A DNA stretch of 36,046 bases, from the NCBI RefSeq assembly GCF_001427905.1, contig NZ_LMEF01000018.1:1-36046 (forward strand), written 5' to 3'. Positions 8,719 through 16,499 of this stretch are shown here, piece by piece; the stretch's first letter is position 1; each line of letters begins with the position of its first letter. Under the pieces are notes generated by a model, which was not told the origin of the DNA, ran no database searches, and saw only the letters and a list, made by a program, of their open reading frames with translations. The position numbers and the translations under genes are program-made. Origin of the DNA: Flavobacterium sp. Root420. Lineage in GTDB: Bacteria > Bacteroidota > Bacteroidia > Flavobacteriales > Flavobacteriaceae.

Positions 8719-9843
8719 TCAAACCTGCTTAACGCTCTTTTTTTTATTTTTTCTTGCTAACCAAATTAAAAATCCTGTAATAGGCAATGTCATGGCGAAC
8801 AGCGTTACCAAAAACGCAATTATTTTAGTTGGAAGACCATAAAGGCTTCCGGTATGAATAGGGTAATTCAAACGCCTGATTTTGTCTCCGGTTGAGAATA
8901 ATTCGTAATGCCTTGCTTCAATATTTTCAGCAGTGTATTTATCAAAATAAGCAGCACTAGATTGATTTGGAATCGACATTTCTATATTTTCCTTAAGCAC
9001 TAAAATACTGTTGATTGTATCTACAGGCATTCTAATCTGAATGTTTCCTGTATAAGGAAAAATACTGTCTGTTTTGTTGTAAATACTTTGGTAAAAAGTA
9101 GCATTCTCTAGTTTAGGATCTATTTTGGTTGGGTTTTCTACTTTTGCAGAAGGCTTTTTTGTGGTACCATCAGCCAGAAAATAAACACCATCCTGAAACC
9201 AGTTAAAGGCAAAAGACAATCCGGTAAGTGAGATAATAAGCAGAATTAAAAAACTGTAAAAACCAAAAGTAGAGTGGAAGTTCCAATTGACTCTTTTGAA
9301 AGAGCCGCTCCATTTTACAGTTAATCTTTGCTTTAGATTTTTTATTTTTTTAGGCCACCATAATACGATTCCTGAAATGAGCATAAAAACAAAAATTAAG
9401 CAGGAAGTTCCCATAATAATTTCGCCGGTTTCTCCTAAAAGTAATTGTCTGTGTAACGATAAAACGACAACAAAAAATCTGCTTTCTTGTGGTGTTGTTC
9501 CCAGAACTTTTCCGGTATAGGGGTCGATGGAGAAAAATTGTGCTTTTTTATCTGAATCCTTTCCCAAAATTTGGAAGGTGCGCGAAGGATCATTAAAAGT
9601 ATAAATTCGGGTTATTTTTTTTATGGAGTATTGTTTCTGAAGTATATCTACACAATAGTCAATGCTTTTTTTTGTTTTTCCTACTGTTGAAACATTATAA
9701 TATTCAGGATTTACAGCTTTATCAATTTCTTTTTCAAAAACCAAAATACTTCCCGATAAAGCGGCTATAAAAACAATTATACCAGAACCAAGTCCTAACC
9801 ATAAATGTAAAAAGCCAATTTTCTTTTTTAATGTTTTCTTCAT
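8719..9843 (-). CDS. PepSY-associated transmembrane protein (siderophore-linked reductase family)
   Basis: A 374-aa inner-membrane protein of the PepSY_TM family, often found with siderophore receptors and thought to help reduce or release iron in the periplasm. Four hydrophobic segments are visible: near the N-terminus (LGLGSGIIVFIAALSGSILVF), in the middle (GTSCLIFVFMLISGIVLWWP and FYSFLILLIISLTGLSFAF) and near the C-terminus (IIAFLVTLFAMTLPITGFLIW). Conserved His residues (HLWLGLG, LHRQLLLG, HSTFG, HTGSLYG) flank them. I choose the ATG at 9843 (MKKTLKKK) over an upstream in-frame start at 9870, because the family starts with a basic stretch just before the first helix. It is divergent from the siderophore receptor, and its promoter overlaps a palindromic candidate operator. 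Confidence 0.88.
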   Translation of the reverse strand: MKKTLKKKIGFLHLWLGLGSGIIVFIAALSGSILVFEKEIDKAVNPEYYNVSTVGKTKKSIDYCVDILQKQYSIKKITRIYTFNDPSRTFQILGKDSDKKAQFFSIDPYTGKVLGTTPQESRFFVVVLSLHRQLLLGETGEIIMGTSCLIFVFMLISGIVLWWPKKIKNLKQRLTVKWSGSFKRVNWNFHSTFGFYSFLILLIISLTGLSFAFNWFQDGVYFLADGTTKKPSAKVENPTKIDPKLENATFYQSIYNKTDSIFPYTGNIQIRMPVDTINSILVLKENIEMSIPNQSSAAYFDKYTAENIEARHYELFSTGDKIRRLNYPIHTGSLYGLPTKIIAFLVTLFAMTLPITGFLIWLARKNKKKSVKQV

Positions 9844-9905
9844 ATATAAGTCTTTAGTAGAAAATCTCAAATACTAACCTGAATGTGTTTTCTCAGGATC
9901 TGGCG

Positions 9906-9913
9906 CAAATTTA
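9906..9913 (-). promoter_or_regulatory. Candidate -7 box of the PepSY gene
   Basis: On the minus strand this reads TAAATTTG, a full match to the Bacteroidota -7 consensus TAnnTTTG. It lies 62 nt upstream of the chosen ATG. The palindrome at 9918-9932 sits just upstream of it, where a bound repressor would block sigma factor. No clear -33 TTG is visible. Confidence 0.5.
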
Positions 9914-9917
9914 AGCT

Positions 9918-9932
9918 TATTTAGACTAAATA
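9918..9932. promoter_or_regulatory. 15-bp palindrome, candidate metal-repressor operator
   Basis: TATTTAGACTAAATA is a perfect palindrome around a central base. Its TTAG-n-CTAA core resembles the core of DtxR/IdeR operators (TTAGSCTAA). Its place between an iron-receptor gene and a PepSY gene, in the spacer of the PepSY promoter, supports a role in iron control. The regulator is not encoded in the window, so this is inference. Confidence 0.45.
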
Positions 9933-10065
9933 TGGGTTATGTTGAGAAAAATAAATTAGGAATTTAACATTGGAATATTCCATTTAATAGTAAGCATCAA
10001 AAGAGAAAATCCTCGTAATTGACGAGTATAGGCGCCATTTTTTTTCAGATTAAATTGAAATTCAC

Positions 10066-10095
10066 TTGTTAAACAATTATTAATTTTTATTTTTG
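10066..10095 (+). promoter_or_regulatory. Promoter of the siderophore receptor gene
   Basis: TTG at 10066-10068, a 19-nt spacer and TATTTTTG at 10088-10095 match the Bacteroidota housekeeping promoter (TTG, 17-23 nt, TAnnTTTG). The predicted transcript starts near 10102, with a 5' leader of about 50 nt. Confidence 0.6.
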
Positions 10096-10152
10096 AACTG
10101 TTTTTATTAATTCTAAATAAAAATAAATTACCTAACCAAAATTAAAAAATCA

Positions 10153-12492
10153 ATGAAATATCTTAGTTTAAGAACATCAAAGTTTTTATTTATGATGGGG
10201 CTTTTATTTTCAGCCCTTTCTTCTTTTGCACAACAAAATCATGGAAAAATAAAAGGACATATCAACACTTCTGACGGGAAACCTGCATCAGATGTAAATA
10301 TTATACTTAAAAATTCAAAATATGGAACTACTACAGATGAGTATGGAAATTTTGAAATCAGCAGAGTAAGCGAAAGCAGCTATACTTTACAAATCTCTCT
10401 GGCTGGTTATAAAACTTTGGAAAAGCAGGTTATGATTGAAATCAATAAAACGAATGTAGTTAATGAACAACTGAGCGTTTCTAATAAAGAGCTGCAGGAA
10501 GTTGTTATTAGTAACAGAAAGAGTCTTCTTTCCAAAAAAACACAATATGTTGCCAGAATGCCGCTTAAAAACATAGAAAATCCACAAGTTTATAATGTTA
10601 TACACAAGGAACTAATTCAGGAACAAATTGTAATTGATGCAGCGGGCGCTATTAGAAATGCACCGGGAGTTGTACCGCTTAATTATCCTTCAGGCGGATT
10701 TGCTGTTATTTTTAGAGGTTTCACTGTGGGAATAAATTCCAGAAACGGAATGGAAACATTGTCAGGAAGATCAACTGTTGGTATTGCAAACGTAGAGCGA
10801 ATTGAAGTTCTAAAAGGACCTTCCGGAACTTTGTTTGGATCGTCTGCTTCTTCTTTTGGAGGAGTTGTCAATCTGGTTACTAAAAAACCTTTTGAAGCAT
10901 CAGCTACTGAAGTTTCGTATACAGGCGGAAGTTTTGGCGTAAACCGACTTACAGTGGACATTAATACTCCTTTAACTAAAGATAAAAAAGTACTTTTTAG
11001 ACTTAATGCCGCGGTTAATAATGAAAAAAGCTTTTTAGATTACGGTTTTAATAAAACAATATCTTTTACTCCAAGTATTACTTTTAAAGCAAGTGAAAAA
11101 CTGACTTTCAATATAGATGCCGAATTATTTAAGGTGAATAATACCAAACCCTTATTCCCAACGGTTACCACGGCATCTGGAATTACTAATCCGGGAGATA
11201 TAAAATTAGATTATAAAAAATCATTGGTACATGATGATGCTGATGCAAAATCTTCTTCATCAAAAGCATTCGTTCAGGCAGAGTATGAAATATCAGATCA
11301 TTGGAAATCAACTACTTTATTCTCTTATGTAAATGAAGATGTGAATTACAGCTATCAGGTTTTACCAACCTGGACGTCGCCTACTACCGCAACTATCCGT
11401 GCAACGGTTTTTGGACCTATTTCAAGTAATTATACCAATATTCAGGAAAATATTAATGGTGAATTTTCGACAGGAATTTTAAAACATAAAATAGTAGTGG
11501 GTGCTAATTATAGATATTATACGGATACATTTTCGTCAACACCAACACCTACGGCTCCATTTAGAACAATTGATGTTACAACCAATTTTACTCCGGTAAG
11601 AAGAAACGAAATTGATAAAGTATTGTTGGCACCGGTTATTAGAGCAGGAAGAGATGAATATACTTTTAGCGGTTATGCCTCTTATGTATTAGGTGTTGCA
11701 GACAGATTGTACGCCATGGCAAGTTTACGTTTAGATAATTTTGACCGAAAAGAAAGCGGAACAGTTCCGGGATATAACCAAAATTCATTGTCACCAAAAC
11801 TAGGAGTGGTATATCAGGTGGTTAAAGATCAGGTTTCTATCTTTGGTAACTACATGAACGGATTCCAGAATTTAGCACCGGTTCAGCAACCAAGTGGTGA
11901 TCAATTAATCTTAGATCCGCTTTATGTAAATCAATATGAGGCAGGCATAAAGACTGAATTGTTTAATAAAAAAATAAGTGCAACAGTTAGTTATTATAAA
12001 ATTACGAATGATAACGCTGTAATAAGACAAGCTGATTTAGTTTACCAACAAGATGGAAAACAGGTAAGTAAAGGTGTTGAATTTGAATTTTTAGCTCACC
12101 CGCTTCCTGGTTTAGATATTACGGCCGGATATGCTTATAATGATAATCGTATCGTAAAAACAAGTGAAGCCAACAAAGCGATTGAAGGCAATAAAGCGCA
12201 GGATGCACCAGAAGATGTAGTCAACTTTTGGGCTTCTTATAAATTTCAAAATGTTTTAAAAGGATTTGGTATTGGAGTTGGAGCTAATTATGTAGACAAA
12301 AGTTATATGTTGACTGCGAATACTTTTTATATTCCATCTTACACGATTTTTAATCAAACTGTATTTTATGAGCAATCAAACTGGAGAGTGGGAGTTAAGT
12401 TAAACAATCTTACCAATGAAAAATATTGGAGTTCCTGGGGAGCACCTCAGCCACCAGCAAATTTCTTAATAAATTTGACTTTCAAATTCTAA
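10153..12492 (+). CDS. TonB-dependent siderophore receptor with carboxypeptidase-like N-domain
   Basis: A 779-aa outer-membrane receptor of the FhuA/FpvA type, expected to take up ferric siderophores using TonB energy. A signal peptide (ends near residue 26, SSFAQQ) is followed by a CarboxypepD_reg-like domain (about 31-107, GHINTSDGKPASDVNIILKN), the plug (about 150-255, with NAPGVVPLNYPSGGFAVIFRG and IEVLKGPSGTLFGSSASSFGG) and a 22-strand-type barrel ending in FLINLTFKF. The barrel has the typical GG(S)FGVNRLTVDINTPL and LSPKLGVVYQ elements of siderophore receptors. Length fits the family. It is divergent from the PepSY gene, a frequent pairing, and has its own promoter. The exact ligand cannot be told from sequence. 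Confidence 0.92.
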   Translation: MKYLSLRTSKFLFMMGLLFSALSSFAQQNHGKIKGHINTSDGKPASDVNIILKNSKYGTTTDEYGNFEISRVSESSYTLQISLAGYKTLEKQVMIEINKTNVVNEQLSVSNKELQEVVISNRKSLLSKKTQYVARMPLKNIENPQVYNVIHKELIQEQIVIDAAGAIRNAPGVVPLNYPSGGFAVIFRGFTVGINSRNGMETLSGRSTVGIANVERIEVLKGPSGTLFGSSASSFGGVVNLVTKKPFEASATEVSYTGGSFGVNRLTVDINTPLTKDKKVLFRLNAAVNNEKSFLDYGFNKTISFTPSITFKASEKLTFNIDAELFKVNNTKPLFPTVTTASGITNPGDIKLDYKKSLVHDDADAKSSSSKAFVQAEYEISDHWKSTTLFSYVNEDVNYSYQVLPTWTSPTTATIRATVFGPISSNYTNIQENINGEFSTGILKHKIVVGANYRYYTDTFSSTPTPTAPFRTIDVTTNFTPVRRNEIDKVLLAPVIRAGRDEYTFSGYASYVLGVADRLYAMASLRLDNFDRKESGTVPGYNQNSLSPKLGVVYQVVKDQVSIFGNYMNGFQNLAPVQQPSGDQLILDPLYVNQYEAGIKTELFNKKISATVSYYKITNDNAVIRQADLVYQQDGKQVSKGVEFEFLAHPLPGLDITAGYAYNDNRIVKTSEANKAIEGNKAQDAPEDVVNFWASYKFQNVLKGFGIGVGANYVDKSYMLTANTFYIPSYTIFNQTVFYEQSNWRVGVKLNNLTNEKYWSSWGAPQPPANFLINLTFKF

Positions 12493-12517
12493 AAATTCGC
12501 TTCAATTCAAACTAAAA

Positions 12518-12556
12518 AATCCTTTCTATTTAAAAAGTAGAGGGGATTTTTTTTTT
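12518..12556 (+). terminator. Terminator after the siderophore receptor gene
   Basis: An 11-bp stem with two G-U pairs (AATCCTTTCTA / TAGAGGGGATT) is followed by a run of eight or more T, 25 nt after the stop codon. Confidence 0.8.
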
Positions 12557-12637
12557 AAGCTTTACTTCATAAGAATTTTCCAAAAGCTTCTTTAATGTTC
12601 GTGAAGTTTTTATTTAATCTCGCAAGTCGCAAAGCCG

Positions 12638-12823
12638 CCAAGTTTATGGGCGAAGCCTCGCGAACTTAATAAAGCCACTGTTAACACATCTGGAAAAGAT
12701 ACTTTGCGCACCTTGCGGTTAAAATCAGCTCTAACCTCAAAGTTTGTGACAGAGCCTTGCGAACTTAATAAAGCCACAGCAAACACACCTATAAAAAATA
12801 CTTTGCGCCCTTTGCGGTAAAAT
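12638..12823. repeat. Two tandem imperfect 99-bp intergenic repeat units
   Basis: Two copies (about 12638-12725 and 12737-12823) lie with a 99-bp period. Shared blocks include GCGAACTTAATAAAGCCAC and ATACTTTGCGC-n-C-n-TTGCGGT. Over 12654-12725 against 12753-12823 most bases agree. They are GC-richer than the surroundings. The CTTTGCG/TTGCGG wording is familiar from intergenic repeats in Flavobacterium genomes. No reading frame spans them. The remainder of this 815-bp gene-poor region (12493-13307) holds terminators, the next operon's promoter and its leader. Confidence 0.75.
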
Positions 12824-12863
12824 ATCTTGTTGTGTTAAAATAAAGATCTAGGTTCGAAAAGAG

Positions 12864-12894
12864 AATAGTTGTCAATACTGGCAGCTATTTTTTT
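12864..12894 (+). terminator. Possible terminator with no gene in front of it
   Basis: AATAGTTG / CAGCTATT (8 bp, one G-U pair) with a 10-nt loop is followed by TTTTT. It lies 40 bp after the repeat units. Either it is incidental or it ends an unrecognised short transcript that covers the repeats. Confidence 0.35.
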
Positions 12895-13031
12895 ATTTAA
12901 CAGCATTTGTTTCCTAAAATTCTTACATGAATAATTTAGGAGCTCCCGTATTAACTCTCTTGTTTGTAGTAATTTAAAATTCACTAAAATTTTAGTTAAC
13001 ATTTTTTTTGCAAAAAAAAAACAATTAAACT

Positions 13032-13061
13032 TTTGGGGTTACTATTTTTAATATACTTTTG
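13032..13061 (+). promoter_or_regulatory. Promoter of the second SusCD operon
   Basis: TTTG at 13032-13035, an 18-nt spacer and TACTTTTG at 13054-13061 form a good Bacteroidota promoter. The predicted start near 13068 gives a long 5' leader of about 240 nt before the SusC ATG. Confidence 0.6.
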
Positions 13062-13158
13062 TTCTATCTAGTTAGTAGAGTTTAAGAATTCATCTTTAGT
13101 TTTGGATTGAATTCTTATAAAATCAATTCAAATAATAATAATCCAAAATAAAATAAAA

Positions 13159-13182
13159 ATGAAAAAACGAATGTGTAGATAA
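13159..13182 (+). CDS. Seven-codon leader ORF (MKKRMCR)
   Basis: ATG at 13159 opens a 7-codon frame, M-K-K-R-M-C-R, ending in TAA. It lies in the predicted leader transcript, 126 nt before the SusC start, and seven nucleotides before a 10-bp hairpin. The position, the regulatory-looking codons (Met, Cys, Arg) and the adjacent structure suggest a leader peptide whose translation controls the operon. It is too short to be recognised by statistics, so conservation in relatives would be the deciding evidence. Confidence 0.45.
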   Translation: MKKRMCR

Positions 13183-13188
13183 GAAAAA

Positions 13189-13214
13189 ACCATTTCTGTT
13201 GCAGCAGAAATGGT
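13189..13214 (+). promoter_or_regulatory. Leader hairpin after the mini-ORF
   Basis: A perfect 10-bp stem (ACCATTTCTG / CAGAAATGGT) has a 6-nt loop TTGCAG. No T run follows, so it is not a simple intrinsic terminator. A ribosome stalled on the mini-ORF would reach into or near the 5' arm, so it could act as an attenuation or translation switch. Confidence 0.5.
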
Positions 13215-13307
13215 GAAGTTTAAAGAAATTGTTCATCTCTATAAGGAAAGCGAGAGTGGAGTAAATCCGTTTTCGGCTCACCTCATTTATTAAACCAAAA
13301 CAAAGTA

Positions 13308-16300
13308 ATGAAAAAAAAATTAAATAGATATGTCTGGTTATGCTTTTTGTTGATTTCCATTGGAATTAAAGCTCAGGAAACCAAACCGTTAATCCAGTCC
13401 AGACTCGACGGAACAGTAATTGATGCTATTACAAAGGAGCCTGTTATCGGTGCTTCGGTAAACATTAAAGGTACTACACACGGGGTTGTAACAGATTTGG
13501 ATGGAAAGTTTTATTTCCAAACAGGACAAAAATTCCCTTATACACTAGTGGTGAGTTATTTGGGATACAAAAAAACAGAAATTGTAGTGAATGAAAATGC
13601 AGTTGTTATTGCTCTTACTGAAGAACAAAATGTTTTATCAGAAGTTGTAGTGACCGCCTTAGGTATTACAAAAGAAAAGAAATCTTTAGGATATACTACC
13701 CAATCCTTAAAAGGTAAGGATTTGGGAGAAACAAAAGAAACGAATTTTTTGAATAGCCTTACTGGTAAATTGGCAGGAGTACGCATCACCAATTCACAGG
13801 GTGATATGGGATCTTCACGTATTGTTATTCGTGGTGAAACCTCTATAGCCGGAAATAATCAGCCATTATTTGTGGTGGATGGAATTCCGGTAGACAATTC
13901 ACAGTTGAACTTTGGTGGCGCAACCCGTGATTTCAAAAATGCGATTGCCGATTTGAATCCGCAAGATATTGAAACTTTAACGGTATTGAAAGGTCCTAAC
14001 GCAGCTGCTCTTTACGGATCCCGTGCCGCACATGGCGTTGTTCTTATTACTACAAAATCAGGAAAAGGTCAAAAGGGACTAGGTATAAGCTTCAGTTCAG
14101 GTATAACTGTTTCTCAGGTTACTACTTTACCGGATTTTCAAAATTCATTTGGACAAGGATCAAACGGAAAGTTTAGTTATGTAGATGGTAAAGGAGGCGG
14201 AATTAATGATGGAGTTGATGAAAGCTGGGGACCTAAACTGGACGGACGCCTTATTCCTCAGTTTTATTCAAATGGTCAGGCAGTACCTTTTGTAGCTCAT
14301 CCTGATAATGTGAAAAACTTCTTTAATACTGGTCTTACCTATGATAATAGTATTTCTGTGGCCAAATCAGATGAGAAATCAGATTTTCGCTTAGGAGTAA
14401 ATAATCAAAAGCAATTAGGAACAGTGCCTAACAGTGAGGTAAACAAAACAAACTTTACGGTTAACTCTAATTATCAATTAACAGAAAATATAAAAGTGGG
14501 TGTAACAGCTAATTATATTGTTACCAATGCTCCGGCCTTGCCAGGTGGTCCATCAGGTAACCGTGCTGCCGGTGTAATGTTACAATTTCTTTGGTTCGGA
14601 CGCCAGGTAGATATCAATCAGCTTCAAAATAACAGAGATGTTAACTGGAACAATAGCTATTACAGCAATCCGTATTGGAATGCCTATTATAATACTACCA
14701 GCCAACAACGTAACCGTTTAATAGGGGATATTCATTTGGATGCAAAGATTTTCGACGGACTTAATTTTAGATTCCGTACCGGAGTTGATTATTATAACGA
14801 TCGCAGAAAGTATGAGATTAAGTATGGTACAAACGGAACGCCTTTCGGTTCTTATGCTGAAGATGCTTACACAGTAAATGAGCAAAACACAGAAGGTATT
14901 TTTACCTATACCAAAAAACTAAATGATGATTTTAGTCTGGATGCTCTTGCCGGTTTCAATGTGCGCAACCATAGCGATGCAAACAATTATCAAAAAGCAC
15001 CACGTTTGGCGGTGCCAGATTTATATACATTGACCAATTCGCGAGATCCGTTAACTTCATCAAATTCATTATCAAGATTGAGAGTTTATAGTGCTTATGC
15101 GTCGGCACAACTTGGGTATAAAAATTATGCATTTTTGAATGTAACAGCTCGTAATGACTGGTCATCGACATTGCCAAGCAGTAATCGTTCTTATTTCTAT
15201 CCTTCTATTAACGGTAGTTTGGTGTTATCTGATGCCCTAAAGCTGAAAAGCAATACACTTGACTTTTTAAAAGTACGTGGTGGTTGGTCAGAGGTAGGAA
15301 ATGATGCAGATCCGTACCAATTGTCTACGGTTTATAATTTTCAAACTGCATTTGACGGAAATCCGATCCAGACCTCTTCACAGAAGAAATTGAATGAGAA
15401 CTTAAAACCGGAAACAACCCGTTCTACCGAAGTTGGTTTAGAAGCCTCGTTCTGGAAAAACAGGCTGCATTTTGATGCCGCTTATTATAATACTGATAGT
15501 TTTGACCAGATTCTGGAGATAAAAACAACTGCTTCAAGTGGTTATACTTCGCAATTAATCAATGCAGGTAAAATAAATAATCATGGTATAGAAATTCAAT
15601 TGGATGGAACCCCTGTTCAAACTGAAAATTTCAAATGGAACGTAGGGGTAAATTATTCAAAGAATATAAGCAAAGTAGAGATTCTGGATTATGATAAACA
15701 GATTCAAAACTACACTATTGGTACTTCGGGAGGTGTAGATGTGTTGGCATCTGTAGGTCAGGCTTACGGCGCACTGTATGGTACAGCTTATCAGCGTGAC
15801 GACAATGGCAATATAGTAGTAGGAGCGAATGGATTGCCTAAGGCTGATCCGCAAAAGAAAGTATTAGGACATTACACTCCGGATTATTTAGCTGGTCTTA
15901 CCAACACATTGACCTATAAAAATCTTGAATTTTCGTTCCTTATTGATGCAAGTGTAGGAGGAGAGCTTTTTTCAGGAACAAACAGAACAGGTAATTACAC
16001 AGGTGTACTGGCTCAAACCCTTCCAGGTCGTGACGCAGCCAACGGTGGACTAAATTACTATCTGGCAGGTACTACGAAAACTTTATTACCAGCTGGTGCA
16101 ACTGCCCCGGGTGGAGCAGTGGTATATGATGATGGAATGATTTTTAACGGAGTATACGCTGATGGAACTCCAAACACTTCAGTTCTTAGTGCACAGGAAT
16201 ATTACAAAGCGCCATACAATATTAGTGAAGCCTATATTTACAGCTCCACTTTTGTAAAACTAAGAGAAGTAAAACTTACGTACAATCTGGATAAGAAATT

Positions 16301-16487
16301 AGCTAAGAAGCTTGGATTTCAGGGAGCTAGTATTACAGCTGCAAGTCGTAATCTGTTCTTTATTTACAAAGACGCACCCAATATCGATCCTGAAACCGCT
16401 TTTAATACTGGAAATGCACAAGGTTTGGAAAGTTTATCCTTACCAACTACCAGAAATTTTAGCCTTAATGTCAACCTTAAATTTTAA
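13308..16487 (+). CDS. SusC/RagA family TonB-linked outer membrane transporter
   Basis: A 1059-aa SusC. The signal peptide ends near KAQ (residue 22). A CarboxypepD_reg-like domain (about 33-108, DGTVIDAITKEPVIGASVNIKG) is followed by TonB box VLSEVVVTALG (about 110-120), the plug (about 125-250, with LTGKLAGVRITNSQG, IVIRGETSI and LKGPNAAALYGSRAAHGVV) and the barrel, which closes with SLNVNLKF. It differs from the first SusC: it is shorter and pairs with the SusD_2-like type of lipoprotein. No CAZyme or peptidase is linked to it, so the substrate is open. A long leader with a mini-ORF and hairpin precedes it, which points to post-initiation control. The SusD gene follows after 12 bp. Confidence 0.94.
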   Translation: MKKKLNRYVWLCFLLISIGIKAQETKPLIQSRLDGTVIDAITKEPVIGASVNIKGTTHGVVTDLDGKFYFQTGQKFPYTLVVSYLGYKKTEIVVNENAVVIALTEEQNVLSEVVVTALGITKEKKSLGYTTQSLKGKDLGETKETNFLNSLTGKLAGVRITNSQGDMGSSRIVIRGETSIAGNNQPLFVVDGIPVDNSQLNFGGATRDFKNAIADLNPQDIETLTVLKGPNAAALYGSRAAHGVVLITTKSGKGQKGLGISFSSGITVSQVTTLPDFQNSFGQGSNGKFSYVDGKGGGINDGVDESWGPKLDGRLIPQFYSNGQAVPFVAHPDNVKNFFNTGLTYDNSISVAKSDEKSDFRLGVNNQKQLGTVPNSEVNKTNFTVNSNYQLTENIKVGVTANYIVTNAPALPGGPSGNRAAGVMLQFLWFGRQVDINQLQNNRDVNWNNSYYSNPYWNAYYNTTSQQRNRLIGDIHLDAKIFDGLNFRFRTGVDYYNDRRKYEIKYGTNGTPFGSYAEDAYTVNEQNTEGIFTYTKKLNDDFSLDALAGFNVRNHSDANNYQKAPRLAVPDLYTLTNSRDPLTSSNSLSRLRVYSAYASAQLGYKNYAFLNVTARNDWSSTLPSSNRSYFYPSINGSLVLSDALKLKSNTLDFLKVRGGWSEVGNDADPYQLSTVYNFQTAFDGNPIQTSSQKKLNENLKPETTRSTEVGLEASFWKNRLHFDAAYYNTDSFDQILEIKTTASSGYTSQLINAGKINNHGIEIQLDGTPVQTENFKWNVGVNYSKNISKVEILDYDKQIQNYTIGTSGGVDVLASVGQAYGALYGTAYQRDDNGNIVVGANGLPKADPQKKVLGHYTPDYLAGLTNTLTYKNLEFSFLIDASVGGELFSGTNRTGNYTGVLAQTLPGRDAANGGLNYYLAGTTKTLLPAGATAPGGAVVYDDGMIFNGVYADGTPNTSVLSAQEYYKAPYNISEAYIYSSTFVKLREVKLTYNLDKKLAKKLGFQGASITAASRNLFFIYKDAPNIDPETAFNTGNAQGLESLSLPTTRNFSLNVNLKF

Positions 16488-16499
16488 AAACACGAAATC

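Noticed and set aside
13189..13214. Intrinsic terminator in the SusC leader
   Set aside because: The hairpin is strong but is followed by GAAGTTTAAAG rather than a T run.
13215..13300. SAM-type riboswitch in the leader of the second SusCD operon
   Set aside because: The stretch around CTCTATAAGG and GAGAGTGGAG looks superficially like the SAM-I core, but the conserved GGCCC block and the expected stem order are missing.
12493..13307. Hidden protein gene, tRNA or CRISPR array in the 815-bp gap
   Set aside because: No frame of useful length, no cloverleaf and no regularly spaced short repeats are present; the two 99-bp units are adjacent and imperfect.
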